In this document: in pieces, positions 1 through 11,017 of the stretch
How the letters are laid out: each line of letters opens with the position of its first letter
How positions within the stretch are numbered: the first letter of the stretch is position 1
Origin: Coptis chinensis
Taxonomy: Eukaryota > Streptophyta > Magnoliopsida > Ranunculales > Ranunculaceae
DNA length: 64,000 nt
Assembly (NCBI GenBank): GCA_015680905.1
Contig: CM027381.1
Coordinates: 87,197,501 to 87,261,500 of the forward strand
Direction: 5' to 3'
The notes under the pieces: model-generated
The model's database searches: none
Told to the model about the DNA's origin: nothing
What the model saw: the letters and a program-made list of their open reading frames with translations, nothing else
Translations under genes and position numbers: made by a program

Positions 1-1750
1 CTCCCAAATCTCTTGCACTTTCCCGTGTAACTATTCTATTACATCCAGTTTTCGTCTTCTCGCCATTTGCTCTATTGATCGTCATTTCTCCATCTCTTAT
101 GTACGTATCTACAGGTTGTATTCCCTAGCTTTGGAGAGCGTTATCTATCTTCCGTGTTGTTCGAGTCTGTGAGGCGGGAGGCTGAAAACATGGTTTTTGA
201 GCCCTAAGAATTTTCCACAAGTACATTGACCGAAGATTCTCCGTGCTGTTTGATACATTTGCGTAGAAATGGCTTTCTAGCAAAAGGTTTAGGTTGTTGT
301 AGTCATTTTAATGTGCTTGTGTTACTGTGAACGGAATAATGTGCTCGTAAAACCTATCTGTTATTTCACCATAAAATTGCAGATATCTGTTTAGTATATA
401 GTGATACAGGGAAATTTGTTCTAAAAGAGGGTTTACAGAAACCACTTTAATATGTGCCGGTGATCTCATAGGTCTAGGTACTGTATTTATGTTTCCAGAG
501 AAAATAGCGCTCTCTGCGTTTCCTTGGCAGTGTTTACCATGAAGTTAGTTTGCATGGTAAAGAATGATATGCCATTTAGTTTGCAAAGAAAAAGCGTGCC
601 GATTTGAAGGACATTCCCAAGCACAAAACCATGTAAATGTGTAAAACAAAAGATGGAATTTTAAAATAATTGGACAACCATCTTATGGTGCAGTTTGATT
701 GTTTCTGGCAGATAGCAATGCTCGTTAATTTGCACAATTCTCGTGATTATCACTTTTGACACTCAGCACTACATTGCTCGAATTTTAGGAAGCAAGAACA
801 TCTGAAGTATGTTCCGAACTGGGGAAATGGTGTAGTGGTAGAAACTAGAAACAGATGGCTAGGACCAACTGTTTTTTTAAAGCTAGTTATGATCATTTAA
901 TCGCATGGGTAAACTGTTTTTAAAACTTCTTATTTCTCCTTTTTACCATTTTATTTGTAACTGCCAATTTCTTCTACAAATAAATAATGCATCTACAAAT
1001 AAATAATGCAAAAATCTAATGTGCGTAGGCTGTACCTCATCAGGCAAGGGTGCGTGTGTATTGCTCCAAGATATACTGCAATCAAATAATACAATTGTCT
1101 TATAAAAAAAAACCATTTGTCTTTTCACAATTTCACAATTTGAATTACATCAAGCTTAAACATGTTATTCAAAATTATCAGAAATACATTTTAAATTGTT
1201 AAAGCTGTATTGAAATTAGTTGTAATCAACATACATTTTTTCCGTTTTTGAAGTAGATGTTTTCCACATTGTTTTGGTCTCTCCAAAAATTCATCTCACT
1301 TTTAATTAGAATTTTGTAGATTTCGGATGAATTTTAGTTATTTTAATTAACCCACTATTCTTTTGGTAACTAATTTAGTACTTATTTTTTTTTTTTGTTG
1401 ATAGTTGGTTTTTTTAGTTGGGACTAATAAAAGAGATCAAAATTGTAAAAGTCAGTCTGAAATTTGAGACAGATGTCAAATTTTAATTTTTATAGAGGAA
1501 AAACCAAAAAAAAAGTTTGTTATTTCCTTTAAACTTAAATTTTTTGCATCTGTGTACCTATACCCAATTTTCTGCATCTAATATTGGAAGGGCGTACCAA
1601 ATTACCAATTACTAAGGGCTGTTATTTTTCTGGAGACGGTCTTCGGCGTTAGAGAGATCGTCTTGATAGAAAGTCAAGTCAGGCATTTGAAAATGTCAAG
1701 CTTTGTAATAAGAAGCATTTCTGAATTTAAGTATGGTCGAAGAACTTGTT
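1..1750. other. Intergenic DNA, no gene recognised
   Basis: I see no convincing coding exon here on either strand. The first 250 bases are less AT-rich than the rest and could be untranslated or intronic sequence of a gene lying to the left. A short direct repeat of about 19 bases (TACAAATAAATAATGCA) occurs twice near 975-1013. The remainder is AT-rich with poly-T runs near 1385 and 1505. Confidence 0.4.
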
Positions 1751-1849
1751 GGAATTGTAATAGATCTCCGCATCATCATAATATGAAGTTCAACTTGTCT
1801 AACAATTTTATGACACAGTGAAGGGGGTTAGGCATTTGCTGGTTCAGGA

Positions 1850-2181
1850 AACTCAAACTCCCCACCAACCTATTAGTAGAAATGGATGCAAAGGCTATCA
1901 TCGATTTTTTGGAGGGAAAGAATGCAAGCTTGTCTTGGAAATCAGAAAACATCCTCAGTGATGTAGCCGCTATTATATCATCTTTCAAGTCTGTAAAGTT
2001 ACATTTTGTATTAAGAAGTGCAAATACTATAGCACATAGGTTAGCCTCTAATGGTCTGAACTCCTGCAACACAGATTGGTTATCCACTCCTCCACCATGG
2101 CTTGCTAAGGCACTCGAGGAAGAAAATCTTTTGTAACCACCCTATGTTATATTAATATATTATATTGATTACCAAAAAAAA
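1850..2181 (+). pseudogene. LINE (L1-type) RNase H tail, 5'-truncated
   Basis: An 84-codon frame from 1882 to 2136 has the layout of the C-terminal half of the RNase H domain that ends plant L1-type LINE ORF2 proteins. It begins with a strand carrying the catalytic Asp (VEMDAKAI), runs through LHFVLRSANTIAHRLA (the R.AN..AH.LA motif), and ends in a W-x-PPPW tail. A 3' UTR of about 35 bases and an A9 run at 2172-2181 follow, as expected of a LINE 3' end. Reverse transcriptase is absent, so this is a dead fragment. A stand-alone RNase H-like gene is less likely because of the poly-A. Confidence 0.6.
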
Positions 2182-2182
2182 A

Positions 2183-2406
2183 GGGTTAACTAGTATTACC
2201 CCCCACTAGATGAGCCAATTAGGATTTTCCCCCCACTAGATGAGAAATTAGGGTCTCCCCCCTAAATACACACAAAAAAAAGTCAAAGTGGGTTGACCAA
2301 ATTTTTTTTGTATGTATTTAGGGGGGAGACCTTAATTTCCCATCTAAGGGAAAAATCTCATCTAATTGGCTCATCAGGGGGACCCAAAAAAAAAAGGAGG
2401 GGGTTA
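2183..2406. mobile_element. Foldback hairpin MITE
   Basis: Two arms of about 110 bases are inverted copies around a centre near 2290. The left arm has TGAGCCAATTA (2211) and GGGTCTCCCCCCTA (2253). The right arm has the complements TTAGGGGGGAGACC (2318-2331) and TAATTGGCTCA (2363-2373). The element directly abuts the poly-A of the LINE tail. No coding capacity. Family is not assigned because no clear target duplication was found. Confidence 0.6.
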
Positions 2407-2820
2407 GGCAAACCTTTGGCCTCAATTTGTAGAAATTCAAGTTCTTATATACTAGTATACTGTATGGCAGTGGGGAATGAGCGGAGCTGCGGGGAGAGAG
2501 AGAGTTGGGTGAAGGAAAAAGGGTATTGGGGGCAAAGAAAAAATGAGAGAGAAGTTGATGACAGACAGACAGAAACCAACCAACTTGATTTTTGTCCGCA
2601 TACCCCCCCTTCTGCCAAGATCATTCGCTCCGCTCACTCGATTAACATTGGCATCCTCTTCCATAATAGTACCTATAAAACTTTACGTTAAGAGGGAGTT
2701 ATGCTCTACAAATTCAGGTTTATTGAATAAGGATTTCGCCAACATATCTACAGCTCGATTTTCTTCTCTAAAGCAATGCATTGTGGAGATCTCTGCACTG
2801 TGTTGCCAGAAACAAAAGCC
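2407..2820. other. Intergenic spacer, no gene recognised
   Basis: The stretch contains a purine-rich part (2470-2560) and a short ACAG microsatellite near 2563. Open frames here are short and resemble no known family. Confidence 0.3.
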
Positions 2821-2825
2821 CTCAT

Positions 2826-3405
2826 TGTTAAGTATGGAACCTGATCATCACGTGGTTAGTTTCCAAATTGGAATTGGAAACATGGACCCGCCATCACTTC
2901 TTCTCCTAAACGGTGATGAACAAATAAATTGGTTTTGGAAACCAATTACTACTTTGGTTCCTCACGTTCTCTATAAATACCTCACAGAATTTGAGAATTA
3001 ATATGACACAACTAAGAGAGCTCATAGTGTACGGGGCGCGTAGTGAGTAAACTGAGTACATTATTAGAGCAATAATTAGTGTAAGGCAATAGCCAAATTT
3101 GTGAGTGCATTGTGATAGTGTAATAACATAAATTTGTGAGTGCCAAAAGTGTGTGCGTGTGAGAGAGAGATTGGTGTTTGTGTGAGGCTCATGACATTGT
3201 AAACAACTCTTTGATTATAGTGGATTTTGGTGCGTTTGTGGACGTAGGCAATTGCCAAACCACGTAGGTTCCTTATGTTCGTTTATTCTTTGTTCTTTCA
3301 TTATTGCTTTGGTGGTTGTATTGGTGCTCTTGTTTTGTCATTGATTCCAAGATTTTGAGAATAATTGTCATTAGTCGGGATTACTGTGATCTCTAATTCA
3401 TAACA
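2826..3405 (+). repeat. 5' LTR of the Ty1/Copia element
   Basis: The terminal dinucleotides are TG and CA. A TATA box (TATAAATA) lies at 2972-2979. The purine/GT-rich stretch around 3130-3180 is shared with the 3' LTR. Confidence 0.92.
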
Positions 3406-3560
3406 ATTGGTATCAGAGCGTGGTTTGTGAATCGAATTACTGAAGGTGTTTGAAGAAATTCTTAAGTGGTGAACTCCACCGTTGTTTGACACAAAGTGTT
3501 TGAAGAAATTTCTTGAGTGATCGAAGATTACTCCACCGTAGTTTGGTTTAAGTGGGAGCA

Positions 3561-4433
3561 ATGACAACCGAGAAGACAACAACCATGGTTGAGAGGTTTG
3601 ATGGTACAAATTTCGGCTTTTGGCAGATGCAAATAGAGGATTATCTTTATCAGAAAGATCTCTATGAACCGTTGGTAGGAAAGAAGTCTCCAACGATGCA
3701 ACAAGGAGCATGGGATTTGCTTGATAGAAAAGCATTGGCGACAATCTGATTAAGTTTGTCTAAGTCCATAGCCTTCAACATCAAGAACAAGAATACGACA
3801 ATGTCTCTCATGAAAGCTCTCTCAAGTATGTATGAACAACCATTTGCGGCGAATAAGGTACATCTTATAACGAAACTCTTTACATTGAGAATGTCTAAGG
3901 GAGATTCTTTCAGATAACATCTTAATTTGTTCAATGAGACCAAAGACCAACTTAAGTTAGTTGAGATCACTTTTAGTGATGAGGTGATGGCTTACGCAAT
4001 TCTTAGGCAGATGCCACCGAGTTGGAAAGCCACAGTTTCTGCAATTAGTGGTTCTTCTGGTAAATCTAAGTTAAAATATGATGAAGTTGTTAGTATGATA
4101 CTAACCAAGGAGATCCAAAGGCAGTCGGATAGTGCCTCCACTTCAGAGTCTGCATTGATCACAGAGAGTAGATGAATGAGTTCATACAAAGGCCGACATC
4201 AGTCAGAACATAGAAAGGGGAGATGGAAATCTTATAGCCTTGATGATGTTGAACAAGAACGTAAAGATACAAGTGATAATTTGTGTTATAATTGTGGCAT
4301 GCCAGGCCATTACAATTATGAATGTAAAACTTCAAGAAATAATAACAAGAACAAGAATCAAGATGTTAATGTTGTTAAAGTGGATGATGACGCATTGATA
4401 TGTTCTATGGAGAAGAACAATTGGGAGTCTTAG
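3561..4433 (+). pseudogene. gag region of the Copia element (fossil)
   Basis: The N-terminal part reads VERFDGTNFGFWQMQIED, the hallmark start of the plant Copia gag polyprotein (UBN2/DUF4219 type). The region ends with a CCHC zinc knuckle (C-x2-C-x4-H-x4-C) encoded at 4284-4325, the nucleic-acid-binding motif of nucleocapsid. Broken fossil. Confidence 0.85.
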
Positions 4434-6101
4434 GTCATAGATTTCGGCGCATCGTTCCATGCTACTTCAAATCGGAAGTTATTTGAGAACTACACCAAAG
4501 GTGACCTAGGCAAGGTATTCCTTGGTGATGATCAACCTTGTAACATTGTTGGCAAGGGTGATGTGCAGATCAAGTTGAAAGGGTTTGCATAGAAATTGAG
4601 GGATATGAGACATGTCCCTGATTTGAGGAAGAACTTGATTTATGTAGGGCAGTTGGCGGATGAAGGTTATATGACAACCTTTACTAGTAATGCTTGGAAA
4701 GTCTCTAAGGGTTCTATGATGGTGGCAAAAGAAAAGAGGAGTGGTACTCTCTATAAGACCATTGATGCATGTGGTTCATTTGCTATTGCGTATAGCAAAG
4801 AATATCCGGATGTGTGGCACCGCAGACTTGGTCACGTGAGTGAGAAAAGAATGCAAATCCTTCACTCAATTGGAAAACTACCTATGTTACAGTCGACTAA
4901 GTTTGGCTTCTGTGAGAACTGCATTAAAGAACGGAAGCGGGTGAGTTTTCAGAATATAGGTAGAACTCTAAAAACAGAAAAGCTTGAGTTAGTCCATACA
5001 GATGTCTAGCGGCCAGCTACAGTCTCCTCCCATGGTAGAAAGTCATATGTTGTGACTTTTATTGATGACCACACGAGAAATGTGTGGGCATATTTCTTGA
5101 GACATAAATCTGAGGATTATGGAGTGTTCAGGAAGTGGAATTCCAAGGTTGAAAATGAGACAGACTTGAAAGTAAAAGAGTTGAGATCCGGTAATAGAGG
5201 AGAGTACATTGATGGAAGTTTGAGGAATGATTATGCAGATAATGGAATGGAGATGGAATATACTTTGCGAGGGACGCCTCAACTGAACGAGGTGGCAGAG
5301 TGTATGAACAGATCACTGACAAAAAGAGCTAAGTAGTGTATGTGTATACTAGCAAGGATGCTCAAGCAGTTCTGGGCAAAGGCCATTAGCATAACAACTT
5401 ACTTGATCAATAGAGGCCGGACCGGAGTATCATTGCCACGTACTAATAACGGTGTGCCCTAATGCTATGATAAAGCATTAGAGGTTGATGATGCGAGCAA
5501 GTGGGAGCTTGCAATGAAGAATGAGATGAAGTCCCTGGTCTCTGATTACACAGTGATATTTTCTCCAGTTGTGAAACTAAATACTACAATGTCACTGTCG
5601 AGTATTATTGCAGCAAAATATTTACACCTTGAGCAGTTAGATGTGAAAACTGTCTTCCTCCATGATGTATATGCAGCAATGTGAGTGTTTCATTGAATTG
5701 GGTAGAGAGAATATGGTATGCAAGCTAAGAAAGAGCTTCTATAGTTTGACACAAGCCCCCAGGCAGTGGTATATGGTTTGCACGCATCCAGATATTTCTC
5801 GATGCGATTGGGAGCCGCGAAGCTTGTGTTGATGGCCAATTGCGGGCAAGCAAAAGATCTTGGGATATGAAGTGGATCTCGCAAGTATCTAAGTGGTACT
5901 ATTGATGTGAGGGGTAATGTGTACTTGCAAGGTTATGTGGACACAAACTTTGCAGGTGAAGTTGATCGCAGGAAAGACACTACTGATTATGTCTTTATAG
6001 TGGGAGCTACTGCAGTGAGTTGGGACTCACAATGGACAAAGACAGTGACTATTGAGAAGCTAAAGTTATGTCTAGCTTCATCAGTTGGTCTTCTAGTTTG
6101 A
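4434..6101 (+). pseudogene. pol region of the Copia element (fossil)
   Basis: Recognisable pieces in order are a protease active-site-like stretch just after 4434, the GAG-pre-integrase segment with WHRRLGHVSEKRM near 4815-4855, the integrase zinc-binding and core region to about 5336, and the C-terminal RNase H piece at 5907-6101 (GYVDTNFAGEVDRRKDTT, equivalent to the GY.D.D.AG..D.RKSTSG motif). The region is broken and shortened overall and is not expected to be active. Confidence 0.8.
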
Positions 6102-6183
6102 AGATCGTGGATGAAGTGCACCATTATGCATTGGTAATGCATGGAGTTGATTTACTTTGGTTATCAGTCTCCAAGTGGGAGAT

Positions 6184-6761
6184 TGTTAAGTATGGTGCCT
6201 AATCACCACGTGGTTAGTTTCCAAATTGGAATTGGAAATATGGACCCGCTAGCACTATTTCTCCTAAACGGTGATGAACAAGTAAATTGGTTTTGGAAAC
6301 CAATTACTACTTTGGTTCCTCATGTTATCTATAAATACCCCACGGTATTTGAGAATTAATAAGACACAACTAAGAGAGCTCAAGTGTACGGGGTGCATAG
6401 TGAGTATGCTGAGTACATTATTGGAGTAATAATTAGTGTAAGGCAATAGCCAAATTTGTGAGTGCATTGTGATAGTGCAATAACATAAATTTGTGAGTGC
6501 CAAAAGTGTGCATGTGAGAGAGAGATTGGTGTTTGTGTGAGGCTCGTGACATTGTAAACAACTCTTTGATTATAGTGGATTTTGGTGTGTTTGTGGACAT
6601 AGGCAATTGCCAAACCACGTAAGTTCCTTGTGTTCATTTATTCTTTGTTTTTTCATTATTGCTTTAGTGGTTGTATTGGTGCTCTTTATTTTGTCATTGA
6701 TTCCAAGATCTTGAGGATAATTGTTGTTAGTCGGGATTACTGTGATCTCTAATTCCTAACA
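6184..6761 (+). repeat. 3' LTR of the Ty1/Copia element
   Basis: Pairs with the 5' LTR end to end. A TATA box lies at 6330-6337 and the terminus is TAACA followed by the CTCAT target duplication. Confidence 0.92.
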
Positions 6762-6960
6762 CTCATCTTAACAGTAGACACAATTTTAAGACGGTACCAT
6801 GGTGGAGGGGCAATAGTATTAAGAATGAGCACTATATTATCAGCGTCTAAGTTCAATAGCAGTTAATTCAAGTATGCTTGCTAGATGTACACATAACATC
6901 CTTGAAGCCATGCATAAAATGCCTTTACTTTATTACTCAATATCTGTTATTATTAGGTTT

Positions 6961-7737
6961 GATAGCGAATTTGTGAACATACGTCCACGGGACAAGTGAA
7001 TCTGATTCGTCCACGTCAGCAGCCATACATTACATGGACCAGCCACATATGCTTTGATTTTTCCACTTATTCTTTTATCTTAACAAAATGAAAAGGTGAA
7101 AAAAAAAATTGAACAGATAAAAATCAAAATCAAAAGTAAATAAAAGCAGAAACAAAAAGAGTTTTCAGTTATGAATTTTCCTACTGTTCATCTTCTAATT
7201 AGTTTTGTGTCCGACCGAAACTTGCTCAACACAGACATCAATCTTTCCATGGCATCATAAATAAATCACTATAAGTTGAATTTTGTTCGAAGTGGAATTG
7301 ATGTTTTTCATCAAAAAAATTCCAATCCCTTTAATTATAGCGTAAATCAAAGTTGTTGTGAGATTGTGGGAACAAATAACCTAATTTTTTTTTCTAGGAA
7401 AAATTATTTCTTGAAATTTGATAAAAACTTGAAAATTAGCAAAATTTCAAGATTCAACCTTTCAAAAAGATTTAGTAAATAGCAAGAAATCCCATTTTGA
7501 AATTTTGTTAAATGTTAAAAGTTTAAACAAGACGTCCATTTCGCGGCATATTTCGTTGTTCACAGCTTCATCGGGTCTTTTTTGTGTTTTTGGTAAAGCG
7601 TGATTAGAATTGGCCAAAGGGATTGTAAAGAAGATGAACAGTAGCTGGTTCAAAAAGTGTATGGCAGATGAGGTGGACGAATTAGGTTCCGTTGTCCCGT
7701 GGACAACATTTCCTTGTATGTCCACAAATTCGCTCTA
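6961..7737. mobile_element. Mutator-like foldback MITE (777 bp)
   Basis: A perfect 9-bp target duplication, ATTAGGTTT, flanks the element (6952-6960 and 7738-7746). The terminal inverted repeats start with AGCGAATTTGTG on the left and end with CACAAATTCGCT on the right. Similarity continues inward for about 100 bp through motifs such as GTCCACGGGACAA and the GTATGGC/GCCATAC pair. Long inverted repeats with a 9-bp duplication are typical of Mutator-like elements. The interior is AT-rich and non-coding. Confidence 0.8.
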
Positions 7738-7746
7738 ATTAGGTTT

Positions 7747-8014
7747 TCTATGAAAACATAACGAAACAAAAGTAGGGAAAGGTGGTCGACAATGCGTCAT
7801 AGAACTTTTCAGATGTAAGGTCGGTACCGGTGAACAAAATTTATTATGTGACCTCTTTTTAAGTCAACCCTAGTCATTATAATGTGTTTTGACTATGGGG
7901 ACAAAGCTGAAAAGGACAAAATTCCAAAATAACGAACCAAAAAACCCACCCTTATTTCAAAAACACTCTCAAGGACAATAGTTGACGTTTGTCCAAAAAA
8001 GACAATAGTACCCT
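7747..8014. other. Spacer left of the palindrome array
   Basis: No gene was recognised. The segment from about 7850 to 8010 and the one from 8420 to 8600 look like the two flanks of whatever unit carries the palindrome array, but no terminal repeats were identified. Confidence 0.3.
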
Positions 8015-8413
8015 GGTATGCACAGGTGTCGGTGCATACCTTAGGTATGCACAGACTTAAGTGCATACCAAACATCACAAAGAAAATAGTATGCATAAGT
8101 GTCAGTGCATACCACCTCTTGGTATGTGAGGTATGCACAGACATCAGTACATACCAAGCATCAAAAAGAAAATGGTATGCACAAGTGTCAGTGCATACCA
8201 CCTTTTGGTATGCGAGGTATGTACAGACGTTAGTGCATACCAAACATCACAAAGAAAATTGCATGCACAAGTGTCAGTGCATACCACCTCTTGGTATGTA
8301 AGGTATGCACAGACGTCAGTGCATACCAAACATCACAAAGAAAATAGTATGCACAAGTGTCAATGCATCCACCTCTTAGTATGCGAAGTATGCACAGATG
8401 TCAGTGCATACCA
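8015..8413. repeat. Tandem array of ten near-palindromes
   Basis: Ten 26-bp inverted repeats of the form GGTATGCAC-N8-GTGCATACC start at 8015, 8044, 8088, 8130, 8174, 8216, 8260, 8302, 8346 and 8388. After the first, the spacing alternates 44/42/44/42, so the true unit is an 86-bp dimer present about 4.5 times. Two variant cores alternate (A-GACGTC-A type and A-AGTGTC-A type). Each copy could form a 9-bp stem. The 60-95-residue open frames crossing it on both strands follow from the repeat and are not genes. Confidence 0.9.
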
Positions 8414-8778
8414 AACATAGAAGGGTAAAATTGGAAAGAGTAAAAAAAAGTCAAGTCTGTCCTTATTAATAATTAAAACGTGAAATCTGGTTTTTCTAGT
8501 AATTATAAGCCAAAAAATGTCCTTATCAATGGTTTCAAAACCCAGTTGTCCTAGACTATGATTAAAATTGGAAATTGGACCTTTTGGCTTATTTCCTTAC
8601 TGCCAGACAATACATTTTCACACTTAATATTAATGAATTTCATATTTAGAGGAGTAGGGTATAATTTTTAGGACAGTCGTATACTGATAATGTATCCGAT
8701 CCCGAACTCATAAATCGCGTATGCTGAGTAGAAAACAACGTACGTATCCTTAGTGTTGTGCAAGATACTGTTAGAGTG
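8414..8778. other. Spacer, no gene recognised
   Basis: AT-rich non-coding sequence lies between the palindrome array and the nested MITEs. There are no long frames or terminal repeats. Confidence 0.3.
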
Positions 8779-8781
8779 TTA

Positions 8782-9569
8782 GAGCATCTTTAATGGTGAG
8801 ACCTCTTGAATACCAAACAAAAAAACACACAAAAAAAAAAACAAAAAAAAACAAAACAAAATTGGAGCCGATTTGGTGTTTAGTTTGGTGTTGTATCAAA
8901 TGTACATCGCAGTGTTTCGAACACCGTGTGGGCAAAAACACCTTCTCATTTCTGGACAAAATAAAGCTTCTATTGTGGCTTTTTCTGTCGTGGTGTTCCG
9001 AAAGCAACGACTATGTTGGGCTTTATTTGGCGTGGTTTTGGAAACACCGCAACGTACATTTGGTGATCACTTTTTGATATTTCCACTGAAGTTGTTTGGT
9101 ATTTATTTGGTTTGGTAAAAAAAAATTGGTATTTTTCAGGTCTCACTATTAGGATGAGTCCAATGGTTTTGGACTATTTATCCTTATTCTTCAATTTAAC
9201 AGTGTTTTACAGATATAGATAACGAAAATGGGTCCAATGGTTTTACAGGTGTAGAATGAAAACCTCAACAAACCACTCTACTTCATCTGGCTCAGAATGC
9301 AAATAAAGAAAAAATTAATAAAGTAAGTCATACCACTCCACTTTAACTGGCATGGAATAGAAAAGTAAGTCATACCACTCCATTTGAATAGGCGCGGAAT
9401 AGAAAATAAGTCATACCACTCCACTTGAAATGAGACGGAGTGTTCTCTGTATTTCAATAATATTCCCTATATATAGAGAGTAAATTTCAGATAGAGAGTG
9501 AGAACCTCTACTTTGGCTTCCACTTTTAGGGGTATAAAGAACCATTGGACTTAGCATTAAAAGATGCTC
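8782..9569. mobile_element. PIF/Harbinger-type MITE split by another MITE
   Basis: TTA target duplications flank it (8779-8781 and 9570-9572). The left terminus is GAGCATCTTTAATGG. The right terminus is its complement once the inner insertion is removed, because the right end is interrupted at a TTA. The element proper is about 380 bp, contains poly-A/CA-rich sequence and has no transposase. Confidence 0.75.
9152..9556. mobile_element. Inner PIF/Harbinger-type MITE (405 bp)
   Basis: It lies inside the right terminal repeat of the previous MITE, flanked by TTA (9149-9151 and 9557-9559). The termini contain AGTCCAATGGTT on the left and AACCATTGGACT on the right. Inside, a roughly 50-bp motif containing CATACCACTCCA is repeated about three times (9330-9425). 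No coding sequence. Confidence 0.75.
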
Positions 9570-9572
9570 TTA

Positions 9573-10306
9573 TTTAGTACTTAATAGCTGGCCTAGCTAG
9601 CAAGATTTTCTGATTTCATATACATACTGTATTGTATGGACTGTATAATAGATAGCCCAAGCATTTGTTCGAGATTTAAATCTTTGAAACGTTATTCTTG
9701 TGACCAGCTGCTCTGCAACATAATTTTCAACTGACCGGCCATTATATATAACAACAATTTAGTAGGATTTGGAATTTTGTAAAAGGCAGAATAAAAGACA
9801 CTCCAAAGATATTATATAGCTGTCTAAAGCGGATTTTTAAATCCAACCCAGTTTCCATTGGGATTTTGAATTTTGTGAAAGGCAAATTAAAAATAAAATA
9901 CAGATTCTGTAAAGATACTATTGCTGCCTAAAACGGATTTTTAATTTACATCCAACCCAGTTTCCCTTGTAAGACATACGCGCCTTCATTTATTCATTCA
10001 TATGCACGCCTTTAATTCGAAATCACAACGGAAATGGATGGATGCAATCCTTTGTAATAGACTGATCTCCATTCAGTAGACTTGTTGAATATCATATCCT
10101 TCGTTAGGTTTTTCCTTTTCCCCGTTTTCTTTTTCTTTTTTCCTGCATATATGCAAAAGAAAGGAACATGAGAACACTTGAAACCAGCAGACATTTGTCA
10201 CAATTATCAAACTCCTTCATTTTCCAAAAAGAAAAAGAAAAAAGATGGAAAAAAGAGCCATCACAATATCATACATGTACCATGTGCATGTCCACGTACC
10301 TTTGGA
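9573..10306. other. Spacer with a 100-bp tandem duplication
   Basis: A segment of about 110 bp with GGATTTTTAAAT and ATCCAACCCAGTTTCC occurs twice in tandem (about 9760-9860 and 9861-9966). No gene was recognised. The region lies downstream (3' side) of the minus-strand peptide gene and may include its 3' UTR. Confidence 0.4.
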
Positions 10307-10516
10307 TCACTTTCTGCAATTAGACATATAACAGCCGATTGCGCATTCAGGTATCCTCCACAATACTAGGTGATCACATCTCGAATAGCAATCTCTTTTG
10401 CATTTGTTAAAACCTACAGCTGCTGGAGAAGGGAGAAGGTTTGCTCCTTCAAGAGGTTGAAAAAATGTAATTAAAATAATACAGAAGACAAACAGCAGAG
10501 CGACTCTCTTCGTCAT
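10307..10516 (-). CDS. Small secreted cysteine-rich peptide (thionin-like)
   Basis: The product is 69 residues from the chosen start. Residues 1-24 (MTKRVALLFVFCIILITFFQ) are a hydrophobic signal peptide with likely cleavage near PLEGA-N. The mature part has six cysteines in the pattern C-x3-C-x3-C-x10-C-x3-C-x4-C (CKRDC, YSRC, PECAIGCYMSNC). This matches plant secreted cysteine-rich peptides of the thionin-like or hairpin class, which act outside the cell in defence or reproductive signalling. The exact family is not identified. An upstream in-frame ATG at 10576 would add 20 non-hydrophobic residues, but a TATA-like run sits on top of it, so the inner ATG is preferred. A single exon suffices. 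It lies just outside the left border of the large duplication. Confidence 0.6.
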   Translation of the reverse strand: MTKRVALLFVFCIILITFFQPLEGANLLPSPAAVGFNKCKRDCYSRCDHLVLWRIPECAIGCYMSNCRK

Positions 10517-10574
10517 TATCTTTACCTTTAGTTTTCTCACTCTTTCAACGTAGAGGCTAGGGGAAAAAAGACGC

Positions 10575-10587
10575 ATATATATATATT
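10575..10587 (-). promoter_or_regulatory. TATA-like element of the peptide gene
   Basis: An ATATATATATAT run lies about 60 bases upstream of the preferred ATG. This places a start site near 10550 and gives a short leader. The duplication border at 10626 lies about 40 bases further upstream. Confidence 0.4.
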
Positions 10588-11017
10588 CAATTTAGTTGGA
10601 ATAGATGGCTAATATTATCATTTAGATAATGTTTTATATTGGTATAATTAGTTTAATTTGTTGACAAGCGCCAACCTTGTATGTTTCTATGTTTGACACA
10701 CTATTATTAAGAAAAAATAAAAATAAAAATACTGATAGTTGACAAAGAATGCGACTTGTAGTTGGCTGGTCTGACTTGGCATAAAAACAATATAAATAAG
10801 AGATTCAAAAAGAAGAAACCAGTATTATCCAACCAAAAGACTGCTATATATGGAATATGCATGGGTATTATGCTTGAGAAATGTGACTAAAAGAACCAAA
10901 AATCAGTGGTGCATTTGTACGAACACTGTAAATGAATCGAAATTTGGTTATGCTTATTGACTTTATTTGGATTGATTTAAGTGGAATGAGTTATCTTCAT
11001 TTTGATGATTTAAAAAA

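Larger units (their letters stand above)
2826..6761 (+). mobile_element. Ty1/Copia LTR retrotransposon, old and broken
   Basis: The 5' LTR (2826-3405) and 3' LTR (6184-6761) both begin TGTTAAGTATGG and end TAACA, and are flanked by a perfect 5-bp target duplication, CTCAT (2821-2825 and 6762-6766). A primer site matching initiator Met-tRNA (TGGTATCAGAGC) starts at 3408, and a purine tract (AAGTGGGAGA) precedes the 3' LTR. Parts in order are gag with a CX2CX4HX4C knuckle, aspartic protease, integrase, then reverse transcriptase/RNase H. This gag-PR-IN-RT order defines Ty1/Copia. The element is broken in many places (roughly ten) and is shorter than a full element. By hand alignment the LTRs differ at about 6-7% of sites, suggesting insertion a few million years ago. 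Confidence 0.92.

Noticed and set aside
823-850. tRNA-like or SINE A-box (GGAAATGGTGTAGTGGTAG)
   Set aside because: No B-box, cloverleaf pairing or downstream tail follows at the right distance.
8026-8420. Overlapping 90-residue frames rich in Cys/His on both strands
   Set aside because: They are produced by the palindromic tandem array and repeat the same words in every frame.
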